A stretch of DNA of 10,951 bases from contig CAZQTW010000119.1 in assembly GCA_964596165.1 (NCBI GenBank), positions 1-10,951 on the forward strand, given 5' to 3'. The stretch is from CAYUQT01 sp964596165. Lineage in GTDB: Bacteria > Planctomycetota > Phycisphaerae > UBA1845 > JAFGLZ01. Position numbers and translations under genes: made by a program. Shown one piece after another: positions 1-6,894 of the stretch. How positions within the stretch are numbered: position 1 is the stretch's first letter; every line of letters starts with the position of its first letter. Under the pieces are notes generated by a model, which worked only from the letters and a program-made list of their open reading frames with translations, was not told where the DNA came from and did not search any database.

Positions 1-25
1 ACCAGGAGGATGCCCCTTCCTTCAT
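1..25 (-). CDS. possible start of a ninth operon gene (cut by window edge)
   Basis: An ATG at 25-23 opens a minus-strand frame that runs off the left edge after eight codons (MKEGASSW). It lies 27 nt past the stop of the preceding gene, and a purine-rich GTGGAAAT sits about 3-10 nt upstream as a modest ribosome binding site. The position fits continuation of the operon, but eight codons cannot identify a product and the ATG could be chance. Confidence 0.3.
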
Positions 26-52
26 CCAATTTCCACAGGTTCTGAAACTACC

Positions 53-925
53 TCATTTTCCTGCCAGCTCGTGTAGGTCCAGGACTTCCTTGGTCTTTGG
101 GACGAACTGACCCATCTCATCGCGCAGATCCCGCAGTTTAGGAAGCCCTGCTTTCAGGACCGCCTGTATAGTGGCATCATCCTTGTAGTTGGCGCCTACC
201 ACAGCTTGCAGCGGACGTACGAGTTCGTCATGCCTTCGGATCCAAGCCATTATGTGGTGGTTGTTGTAGGCGAGAAGTTCTTCCGTTACGGGGTCGGTTC
301 GTTCCGTGCTAATTGCGACAGCAACGACTACAAGAACACTGGCGGCGAATGACCCAACCCACGCCCAGAAATGGATCTGTTTCTGTGCCAGTAAGGTTGC
401 TCGTTTGTACAGATAGACGGGAATCAAGGCCGCCCACCAGGCGCTCGGGGCTTCATGTCCCGAATCCCTCAGTAGCTTCGCGTCCAATGCGCATAGCCCA
501 GCGTTCAAAAACCAATACCCCTTTGCAGGCAGCTCACTTCCGGTAACGAGTTCGATGATCGCGCCCGCTACGGGTATGGCGACAATGAGCCAAGCGAGGG
601 CACCGGCCACACTCGCGCCCCTGAGCAGGCCAGCATCTGCCACCGATTCTCCGCAGAACGGGCAGTTCGTTGCGTCTGTTCTGATGGCCTCCTGGCAGTA
701 CGGGCAAGGCTTCGTGGGAATAGCTTTCGACGACGGCTGCTGGAGGCGTTGAGTGATTGGGGCGTGGCTGTGATCATCGATTACGGATGCGCCTGCGGGT
801 GATCTGTCCATCGTCGCGATGGTGAAGGGTTCCCCGCACTTCTTGCACCGCGCCTTGCGGCCAACAAGCGCCTCGGCGACGGTGAAGCTGGCCGAGCATG
901 TCGGGCATATTGTCGTGACCGGCAT
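53..925 (-). CDS. double zinc-ribbon multi-pass membrane protein
   Basis: Hypothetical protein of 290 aa, last complete gene of the operon. Residues 7-30 form an MJ0042-type zinc ribbon (C7, C10, C27, C30, with VGRKARCKKCG), and residues 74-91 form a second ribbon (C74, C77, C88, C91). Hydrophobic segments follow at about 103-126, 137-150, 162-178 and 186-206. The middle two carry a polar pattern, LDAKLLRDSGH then PVYLYKRA, which I believe recurs in bacterial zinc-ribbon membrane proteins of unknown function. Residues 210-290 are soluble and mostly helical. The frame is open up to 997, but I start at 925: the protein then begins directly with the ribbon, and GGGAGGA lies about 6 nt upstream. 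A 108-nt gap separates it from the gene before. Function is not recognised; ribbon, membrane placement and operon membership suggest an accessory or scaffold subunit. Confidence 0.75.
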   Translation of the reverse strand: MPVTTICPTCSASFTVAEALVGRKARCKKCGEPFTIATMDRSPAGASVIDDHSHAPITQRLQQPSSKAIPTKPCPYCQEAIRTDATNCPFCGESVADAGLLRGASVAGALAWLIVAIPVAGAIIELVTGSELPAKGYWFLNAGLCALDAKLLRDSGHEAPSAWWAALIPVYLYKRATLLAQKQIHFWAWVGSFAASVLVVVAVAISTERTDPVTEELLAYNNHHIMAWIRRHDELVRPLQAVVGANYKDDATIQAVLKAGLPKLRDLRDEMGQFVPKTKEVLDLHELAGK

Positions 926-938
926 CTGTGTTCCTCCC
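926..938 (-). promoter_or_regulatory. ribosome binding site deciding the 925 start
   Basis: On the minus strand the sequence reads GGGAGGAACACAG then ATG. The GGGAGGA core has good spacing to the ATG at 925, while the upstream ATG at 997 has no comparable site. Confidence 0.6.
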
Positions 939-950
939 GTCTCATGAACT

Positions 951-966
951 CTTGCCGAAGGGCAAG
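951..966 (-). other. perfect 6-bp hairpin in the intergenic gap
   Basis: CTTGCC and GGCAAG flank a four-base loop and form a perfect stem between genes 7 and 8, about 25 nt before the gene 8 start. On the minus strand the loop is CTTC. There is no T-run after it, so it is not a standard intrinsic terminator. It could be an mRNA processing or stability element, or chance. Confidence 0.35.
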
Positions 967-1033
967 GCTCTCGGTCATTGGCTCCAACCCAGAGCACGAC
1001 TCACAACGCACAACCCTCTCGGAGACTCACGTC

Positions 1034-2428
1034 CTACTCCTGCAAGGTCGCCAGGGAGCACCGCCACATGTCACCACCTGTGGGCCATAGGACACACAGG
1101 TATTTGCTGCGGAGATAGGTGCCAAATACGTTCTGGGCCTCGACCCAGGCCATGACCGTGAACTTCTCCTCCTTCTCATCCCACGTTACGACTACGGCAG
1201 GATCACCTCGGGGTGGGAAGCGGGCACTGGACGGCGCCTTGAGCTTGTCCTTGATGAATTGCTGTGACATCGTGTAGGCATCAGCCTTTTTCCCTTCGGC
1301 TTCTCGCCTCTTCGCTTCGGCCCTTGCTCGGCGTTCCTGTTCCTCCTTGCGTTGGGCCAGAACACGGTTGCGTTCCTCGGGCTTGATCCATCTGCCCTCG
1401 AACTGAATGAATCCTTCGGCAACGCGCTTCTCATCCGGCGTTATCCACTTACCGTCGTGCTTGACAAGACCCTTGGCGAGTTGTTCCTGTTCGAATTTCT
1501 CTTCTAACGTTACCCATTTGCCGCCGTGTTTCACCAGGCCTTTGTCCTGCTGCTCAAGCTCGAATTTTTCGTCCGGCTTGACCCACTTGTCTTTGTACTT
1601 GACAAGACCGCGTGCCAGCATGTCCCTGGTCTCAAGCTCCTCCCCAATCGTGTTGTAAGCCTCAAGCAGGCCTTTGTATTCGGGGTGGCTCGGGCCAAAC
1701 CACCTTTCGATAAGTTCGAGCGCCTCCTTGGATCGGTCTCTTGCCTTGGCAAGCTCGCCCTTCTCGATGGCGGCGATCGCATCGCCGCAGAGCTTCTGGA
1801 TCTCCTTGTCAGCTTCTTTCTGTTTCTCTCTAGCCTTGGGGAGATCTTCAGGCGAGTACCAGGACCGTCCGACCTTCACCATGCCCTGCCCACCGCACTG
1901 AATCTCGTCGCTCTCCTGCATCGATCGCACCTTCGCGACGTGTTCGGCAAAGGCGGGGTCCTTTTCCGCCGCGGCTCGGGCTTCCTCCAACTCCCTTTTG
2001 GCCTCCTGGTACTTCTCGACCTGGATGAGTCCTTTAGCTTTTTCGATCTTCGTCTCGATCCGAGTCCGTGCTTCCGCTCTCGCACGTTCGGCATCGACTC
2101 TGGCCTGTTTGCGTAAATGGAGGAACGTCAGCAGAATGGCGATCCAGACCAGCAGAAGAACGACCGAACCGATCGCCATACGTTTCAGTTTGCTCTCTTT
2201 CTCCGCCGCCAATTGGCGCGCTGTGTCCCTTCCGGGCTGCTGTAAGGTCAAGTCGGCGGGCACCTGTTCCAAACCGCCGCAGTTGGGGCAGGTGACATAC
2301 TCGCCGATCACGTCCATGCCGGCCTTCAACTTACCTCCGCAGTCAGAGCACACCCAACGCACGAAAGACGCGCCCCCATCGTTGTGGGCAGGTGGCGTTG
2401 GGCCCGATGCACTGGTCGGTTGTGTCAT
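1034..2428 (-). CDS. zinc-ribbon, single-TM protein with tandem GKW repeats and conserved C-terminal domain
   Basis: Hypothetical protein of 464 aa. Order of parts: zinc ribbon at 27-50 (C27, C30, C47, C50); membrane segment at about 85-104; charged helical, TPR-like stretches at about 110-170 and 200-265; a run of GLVK..GKWV.PDE repeats at 274-360 with a divergent copy at 182-200; an Arg/Glu/Lys-rich coiled coil at about 355-383; and a compact C-terminal domain at about 383-464. That last domain has the pattern QFIKDKLKAPSSARFP ... VEAQNVFGTYLR, which resembles a domain seen in many bacterial membrane or lipoprotein ORFs, but I cannot name it. Start choice: the frame is open to 2473 with ATGs at 2473, 2443 and 2428. 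I prefer 2428 because GGGGAAA precedes it at good spacing; 2443 is possible. If the ribbon is cytoplasmic, the repeats and C-terminal domain would face the periplasm. A structural or linking role is inferred. Confidence 0.75.
   Translation of the reverse strand: MTQPTSASGPTPPAHNDGGASFVRWVCSDCGGKLKAGMDVIGEYVTCPNCGGLEQVPADLTLQQPGRDTARQLAAEKESKLKRMAIGSVVLLLVWIAILLTFLHLRKQARVDAERARAEARTRIETKIEKAKGLIQVEKYQEAKRELEEARAAAEKDPAFAEHVAKVRSMQESDEIQCGGQGMVKVGRSWYSPEDLPKAREKQKEADKEIQKLCGDAIAAIEKGELAKARDRSKEALELIERWFGPSHPEYKGLLEAYNTIGEELETRDMLARGLVKYKDKWVKPDEKFELEQQDKGLVKHGGKWVTLEEKFEQEQLAKGLVKHDGKWITPDEKRVAEGFIQFEGRWIKPEERNRVLAQRKEEQERRARAEAKRREAEGKKADAYTMSQQFIKDKLKAPSSARFPPRGDPAVVVTWDEKEEKFTVMAWVEAQNVFGTYLRSKYLCVLWPTGGDMWRCSLATLQE
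1349..1609 (-). repeat. tandem protein repeats of 19-23 aa (GLVK..GKW..P.E)
   Basis: Four consecutive units start at residues 274, 297, 320 and 339 of the gene 7 product. The first two steps are 23 residues (69 bp) each and the next is 19. Each unit reads G(L/F)(V/I)(K/Q), five variable residues including K/G, then (K/R)W(V/I), then (P/L)(D/E)E. A fifth, divergent copy lies at residues 182-200 (GMVKVGRSWYSPEDL). Similar short Trp-centred repeats occur in planctomycete proteins; their function is not known to me. Confidence 0.8.
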
Positions 2429-2507
2429 AGTCTGTTTCCCCATCAATCCCGGATTCGCAGTCCAGTGCCACAATCACCGCAACTGCCGACGCACGGATAT
2501 TCAACCA

Positions 2508-3452
2508 CTACTGCGGCCTCAGTCCCTCACCCTTTCTGGCTACTCGGAACACATACGTGAGCGGTTCCCAACCCACGTCCCATCCCTGCCCAATCAGGAA
2601 ATCCCGCAGCTCATAGTAGGAGCCGAAGCTGTCGGGGCTGATGAAAAGCATGGCAAAATGCGTCGTCTTGCGATGCCCTGGGCGGTTCAACACGTTCAGC
2701 ATTTCTGACCCATCACCCACGGCGCGTTCCACATCCTCGCCCCGACGATCCCGTAGAGGAACAATTGCCAGATCGTAATCTGTCCCCGCAGAAATCTTCA
2801 CGGCCTTCCAGAATAGGTCGAGCCGATAGCCGAACTCGCCGCTTCCGATCGGTACAGGCAATACATGATTTTGAGCAGAGCTACCCATGGCGCGAATCCG
2901 CGAGAGCGCGTCTTCACTCATGCCGTCGAGGTCCATGTGGGCCACACGCTGCCCTGCGAGTTCAAAGACGATCGGCACCAGCTTGGCGTCCCTTCGCAGC
3001 TTCGGCGGACGGACCTTGAAGACACGGGCATTCGGTGGCGGCTCGAATGGCTTGAGCAATTCTGCATTTGCCTTGTCGAGGTCGGCCTTCATCCTGGCGA
3101 CCTGCTCGGCGAGTCCCTTGCGGCGGCGTTCGGCCTCCTGGGCATTCTCGATCAGGGGCGTGCTGCTCCGCAGCCGGGCGTTCATTCGAGCCAGCCTCAT
3201 CCGGGCCTCATCCCATTCGGCGGTGAGCCTGCGCATCGCGGCCTCGGCATCCTCCACCTTGTCCGAAAGGGCTTTTGCCTCGGCTTGGGCCTTCACGTCA
3301 TCCGGGTGCTTCGCTGTTGCCTTTGGATGCGACCCGATCGCAAACAGGACCACGATGATGATCAGCGCGCCGGCCAGGTTTGTGACCACGTCGAAGAGGC
3401 TGTCGAAATTGAGCAGGTCGCCGACGCCGGCCCCTTGTCGAGCTGTTCTCAT
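2508..3452 (-). CDS. ExbD/MotB-like stator protein B
   Basis: Predicted 314-aa single-pass inner-membrane protein resembling ExbD, TolR and MotB. A short cytoplasmic N-terminus leads into a membrane helix at about 21-40. D21 sits at the helix entry, where ExbD/TolR/MotB proteins carry the ion-binding aspartate; D17 is an alternative. A coiled coil follows at about 52-135, then a folded, probably periplasmic domain at about 140-310. Start: the ATG at 3452 overlaps the stop of the upstream stator gene as ATGA and has GGGG before it; the longer frame from 3488 would overlap that gene more. The C-terminal domain shares a layout with the upstream stator: K157..PIVF ... V170 and, near the end, LFISPDSFGSYY followed by DVGWEP. 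Two paralogues beside one channel gene suggest a heterodimer. Family membership rests on topology, motif and neighbour, not on a search. Confidence 0.75.
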   Translation of the reverse strand: MRTARQGAGVGDLLNFDSLFDVVTNLAGALIIIVVLFAIGSHPKATAKHPDDVKAQAEAKALSDKVEDAEAAMRRLTAEWDEARMRLARMNARLRSSTPLIENAQEAERRRKGLAEQVARMKADLDKANAELLKPFEPPPNARVFKVRPPKLRRDAKLVPIVFELAGQRVAHMDLDGMSEDALSRIRAMGSSAQNHVLPVPIGSGEFGYRLDLFWKAVKISAGTDYDLAIVPLRDRRGEDVERAVGDGSEMLNVLNRPGHRKTTHFAMLFISPDSFGSYYELRDFLIGQGWDVGWEPLTYVFRVARKGEGLRPQ

Positions 3453-4228
3453 GGCTGGCCCCCCTTGCCGGGCAAGGTCAGTTTCCACTCGGCGCTGACG
3501 GGCTCATAACCAACCTCCAGCCCGAATGCCTCTCTCGCCAGTGCCATAGCCACGTGGAAGACGCCGATGCCGTTCGGGCGAACAAGGAAAACCAGATAGT
3601 TCGACCCGGCGTTCCGAACCTCCGACAGTTCTCGGGAGTACCCGCCATCTGAGGCGCTAGCGAAGTCCGGCTTCTCAGTTGCCTTGACCGGCCAGGTACG
3701 GCCGGTCGGGATACGTTCGACGCCATTCGCCTTGCAGAGGTACAGGATGGGTTGCTTGCCGAGCGGGTGTTCCGCGGCAGGAATCAGCCAGACACGGTTC
3801 GGCGCGTTCAGATCCTTCTGCTCGTTCTCAATCCTTTCCCTAACCTGCTTAAGACTTGCCTGGAGGTCCGCCCGCTCGGACTCAAGCTGTGCGACCTGTT
3901 CGTTCAATTCCCTGATCCGTTTGTCGGCGGATGCCACGCGGGAGTATTCAGGGGAGGCTTCGAGCCGTTGAATCTGGTCGATCGAGGCATCCCGCCTCTC
4001 CTGTATCTCCTGCTTCTGCTGTCCCAGTAGCTCCAGCGATCGGCTCAGGGCTTCGGCATGATTGGGGTCGGGGGGCTTTGCGGCATGGGCAAGCGCCGCC
4101 GGGGCCATGTCGAAATTGATCGCCAGCCCTCCGAGCACCAGGATAATGACCCCGATCACACAGCTCATGATGTCCATGAAGCTAAAGAGGGATACTTCAA
4201 CATCCGCCGTTGCCGCCCTGCGCCTCAT
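3449..4228 (-). CDS. ExbD/MotB-like stator protein A
   Basis: Predicted 259-aa single-pass inner-membrane protein of the ExbD/TolR/MotB type, the presumed partner of the channel gene just upstream. The helix is at about 15-37 (FSFMDIMSCVIGVIILVLG), with D19 as the candidate ion-coupling aspartate. A coiled coil spans about 57-140 and a periplasmic domain about 145-259. That domain holds K158-QPILYLCKANGV and then FLVRPNGIGVF followed by EVGYEP, both with counterparts in the next gene. The gene starts 15 nt after the channel stop, with GGGGAAA at suitable spacing, and ends in an ATGA overlap with the second stator, so the two are probably translated together. There is no OmpA-type peptidoglycan-binding signature that I can see, so it differs from true MotB/Pal-like proteins. 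Confidence 0.75.
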   Translation of the reverse strand: MRRRAATADVEVSLFSFMDIMSCVIGVIILVLGGLAINFDMAPAALAHAAKPPDPNHAEALSRSLELLGQQKQEIQERRDASIDQIQRLEASPEYSRVASADKRIRELNEQVAQLESERADLQASLKQVRERIENEQKDLNAPNRVWLIPAAEHPLGKQPILYLCKANGVERIPTGRTWPVKATEKPDFASASDGGYSRELSEVRNAGSNYLVFLVRPNGIGVFHVAMALAREAFGLEVGYEPVSAEWKLTLPGKGGQP

Positions 4229-4243
4229 GCCGTCGTTTCCCCG

Positions 4244-5752
4244 TTACCGCCTGCGAAACCGCGCGAGGAACCCCCGCCGCTTCGGCGGCGCCGCGGGAAG
4301 CGTCAAGGGCCCGTCCATTCTGGAGGCCAATCGGTCAATGCTGGCGGAGAACTGCGTCGAAACATCACGGACCAGGTCAGCAGTGAAAGTCCTGGGATCG
4401 ACGAGCATGCCGTCGTTCTTCAACCTGGAGTAGTGTTCGGCCGCGTCGCCCAGGCGTTCTGCCAGTTCGCGGGCCTGTCGCGCATGGTCCGCACGGACGC
4501 CGGCCAACTCTTCGTAGGCCGACTTCATCTCGGTCACCCGTGACTGCTCCGAATCGAGCGCCTTGGCGACGGCCTGCCCAACCTGCTCCGCCTCCTGGCG
4601 GACCGATGCCAGCATCTGCTTGAGATGATCCTCAAGTTGCATGAATTGCTGCTGTGCCTCGCCCAGCCGTGTCGTCAGCGGTTCCAGCCGTTCGCCGATC
4701 TGGTCGCCGATCGCTTTGCCGACGCCCTCCAACTCCTCGCGGATCTTCGTCGCGGCTCGATACATCGCTTGGTCGAATCGAGCGAGGGCCTCGGCTGGGT
4801 CGGCGGCGTTGATCTCCGTCTGGTCGCCGAGCCGGCGGATCAGTTCCTCGTTGCCAAACTCCTCGATACGGCTTAGGAGGGCATCTTCCTGGCGACGGAG
4901 GGCCTGAAGCGGGAACATGACGATCACGCTTAGAACCAGGGCAAGAAGCGTCGTGTCAAACGCAGTGGCCAGACCGCTGGTCACCGCCTGGAGCGACCTG
5001 ACAATGGCCGACGAATCGCCAGCCGAGCCGCCCAGCGTGCCCGACAGGGCCGTGACGGCTATGCCGATCCCCAGCACCGTGCCGATGAAGCCCAGGATCG
5101 GCATGGCCCACACCATCGTGCGGAGCAGGGAGTGCGAAGCATTCAGCTTGTCGGCGTCGATGGCCGCCTGAGATGACATGTAGTCGTAGACCTCCTGCGC
5201 CCGCGGGCGTGCCTTGAAGTGCTGCAAGGCCCCGTAGATCCGTCCGATCAGGCGGCCCCGTTTGAGTTCGGCCGGTAGATTGCGGAGGTGGGTCAGAAAG
5301 CCGTCCACGTTCGCGTAGTTGATCTGAATTCCCAACGACAGGGGCAGGACCTCGGTCACGCGGCGCAGCGACGTCAGATCCCGGCGGAGTCGCAGGAATT
5401 TCATGATCATGATGTAGCTGGCCCAGAAGAAGACGAACATCGTGGCATGCTGCGTCGGCCCGCGATCCATCAACAGGATGCCGATGTAGCTCGTCCTGGC
5501 CGAGTAGTGGATCAGCAGATAGAGCAGCGTTGTCAGGATGCCGGCCACGGGCACGGCCAACAGGTTGCTTTCGATGATGGTAGGCGTGTCGAACTCCGAC
5601 TCGGCATCGACGAAGTCCGAGATGATGCCTTCGACCCTAGGCTTGGTCACCTCAACCACCTGCCCACAGCCGGGACACTTGCCCTTGCGCCCGGCGAAAC
5701 GATCATCAAGGTTCGTCTCAAAATGGCAGTTGGGACACGTGAATTTGAACAT
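4244..5752 (-). CDS. zinc-ribbon MotA/TolQ/ExbB-type proton channel with coiled-coil tail
   Basis: Predicted 502-aa inner-membrane channel of an ion-driven motor. An MJ0042-type zinc ribbon is at 6-29 (C6, C9, C26, C29, with AGRKGKCPGCG). Membrane segments follow at about 62-82, 102-120, 208-236 and 255-284. The last two match the MotA_ExbB core: MPILGFIGTVLGIGIAV, then GLATAFDTTLLALVLSVI, with a cytoplasmic loop between TM2 and TM3. Residues about 320-445 form a long, probably cytoplasmic coiled coil, and the end is basic (KRRGFLARFRRR). Typical ExbB/TolQ proteins are about 230-250 aa, so the ribbon and the tail of over 200 residues are additions; ZorA of Zorya also carries a long cytoplasmic tail. 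The frame is open to 5881; I start at the ATG at 5752 because the ribbon then begins at once, though its ribosome binding site is weak. Two ExbD-like genes follow directly. Confidence 0.85.
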   Translation of the reverse strand: MFKFTCPNCHFETNLDDRFAGRKGKCPGCGQVVEVTKPRVEGIISDFVDAESEFDTPTIIESNLLAVPVAGILTTLLYLLIHYSARTSYIGILLMDRGPTQHATMFVFFWASYIMIMKFLRLRRDLTSLRRVTEVLPLSLGIQINYANVDGFLTHLRNLPAELKRGRLIGRIYGALQHFKARPRAQEVYDYMSSQAAIDADKLNASHSLLRTMVWAMPILGFIGTVLGIGIAVTALSGTLGGSAGDSSAIVRSLQAVTSGLATAFDTTLLALVLSVIVMFPLQALRRQEDALLSRIEEFGNEELIRRLGDQTEINAADPAEALARFDQAMYRAATKIREELEGVGKAIGDQIGERLEPLTTRLGEAQQQFMQLEDHLKQMLASVRQEAEQVGQAVAKALDSEQSRVTEMKSAYEELAGVRADHARQARELAERLGDAAEHYSRLKNDGMLVDPRTFTADLVRDVSTQFSASIDRLASRMDGPLTLPAAPPKRRGFLARFRRR

Positions 5753-5799
5753 GATGATGAACCGCCACAACCCCCACGTTTCTGTGCTGACGAGCGCAG

Positions 5800-6894
5800 C
5801 TATCGCTTGGCTCTGGTCACCATCAGTCCAGACCCCACAACGGCCACAACACAACCGAGCACAAGCACGAACGCTCCCCACGACAAACCTATGCTTGCAG
5901 CCAGGACCTTGCCGAATGCCTCGCCCCCATCTTCATGCGAGCCACCAGCAGCATCGGGCATGCCCTTCAGCACTACGAAGACCTTCCAGACGGCAATGCC
6001 TAGAGAAACTATCGAGACAACGAGAGCCGGTGTAGGCTTGTTGACCGCAACGCAGATCACACCAGCTATGGCGAGGATGACGATGAAAACGCCATCACCG
6101 CGCCCGTTCAGAAAAAGGCTAAGTGAGCCGAGGATTGGGACTTGAACGAACGGAGCAAAACATCCTCCCACACTAAGTAGGAACCCAATGCCTGTAACAA
6201 TGCGGGCCAAGTCCTGACTGCCGTCAAGAAGTGGCTTATGAAGACCGTGTCTACGAAGATTGAGCCCGCAGCCGGTGCAGAGGACTGCATTCGCAGGCAC
6301 TATGGTGCCGCACTCCGGACATGCCCTGGACCCAATCGGTGCCGCCCGCGAAAGTCCAGCAGGAGCCGTACCCAGCCACTCTCCGCAGAACCGGCATTTG
6401 CTGGCCGAAGGATCGATCCCGGCCTGACAGAATGGGCAGGTTCCCGACTGGCTTTGATTCGACTGCTGACTTGGCTCGCCTCGCATCGCGACCGGAGGTG
6501 GGGGTGGAGAAGGACTGTCCGGAACTTGCGGACTGGCGGCAGCCACCGCCGCCGCCCTGGCGCGAAGGTTCTCTCGTATACTCTCTACGAGGCCAGCGAT
6601 CAGGCTGCTCAGCTCGCCGTAACCCTTTCCTCTTGCGAATTCCGCCACCTTCTCGGCGGCCGACGCCTGGGAGGGGTCCTTCTTCAAGGCGTCCCGGATC
6701 AGACGTGCCGCGCCCTGCTGGTCTCCGCTCATGAGGTGAACAATGCCTTGCTCGAGCCGGACCTTTCCCTCCATCGTTCGATGCGTGCGGGCCAAGGCTC
6801 CGGCCTCCTCCAGGAGTCTGAGCGATTCCGAATACTGCCGCTGCTTGCGGAAGGTGGCCGCTTGTCTGATCAGTGTGTCAATCTTGTCCTTCAT
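5800..6894 (-). CDS. TPR, double zinc-ribbon, four-TM membrane protein
   Basis: Hypothetical protein of 364 aa. Residues 1-110 are helical repeats of TPR character (RQYSESLRLLEEAGAL and a second hairpin with GDQQGAARLIRDALKKDP). A Pro/Ala/Ser-rich linker at about 112-150 contains a run of prolines. Two zinc ribbons follow: C153, C156, C167, C170 and C192, C195, C206, C209. Four membrane segments lie at about 231-251, 267-285, 288-309 and 336-359. The ATG overlaps the stop of the GAP1-like gene as TAATG, a strong sign of translational coupling, so the two products are probably needed together. TPRs usually bind peptides or other proteins, so an adaptor role between the GTPase pair and the motor is a reasonable guess. 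No enzymatic motif is visible. Confidence 0.8.
   Translation of the reverse strand: MKDKIDTLIRQAATFRKQRQYSESLRLLEEAGALARTHRTMEGKVRLEQGIVHLMSGDQQGAARLIRDALKKDPSQASAAEKVAEFARGKGYGELSSLIAGLVESIRENLRARAAAVAAASPQVPDSPSPPPPPVAMRGEPSQQSNQSQSGTCPFCQAGIDPSASKCRFCGEWLGTAPAGLSRAAPIGSRACPECGTIVPANAVLCTGCGLNLRRHGLHKPLLDGSQDLARIVTGIGFLLSVGGCFAPFVQVPILGSLSLFLNGRGDGVFIVILAIAGVICVAVNKPTPALVVSIVSLGIAVWKVFVVLKGMPDAAGGSHEDGGEAFGKVLAASIGLSWGAFVLVLGCVVAVVGSGLMVTRAKR

Noticed and set aside
1349..1609. CRISPR or minisatellite reading of the 69-bp repeats
   Set aside because: The units are in frame, diverged at the DNA level and conserved at protein positions (G, K, W, E), so they are protein repeats.
2508..5752. 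Calling the motor genes Zorya zorA/zorB
   Set aside because: The channel and long tail are reminiscent, but there are two ExbD-like genes, no peptidoglycan-binding MotB signature, and no ZorC, ZorD or ZorE type gene in the window. I use it only as an analogy.
5288..6145. 285-codon plus-strand frame
   Set aside because: It lies antisense to the channel and TPR genes, is rich in His, Arg, Gln and Pro without any domain, and the minus-strand frames carry clear motifs. It is a GC-driven shadow.
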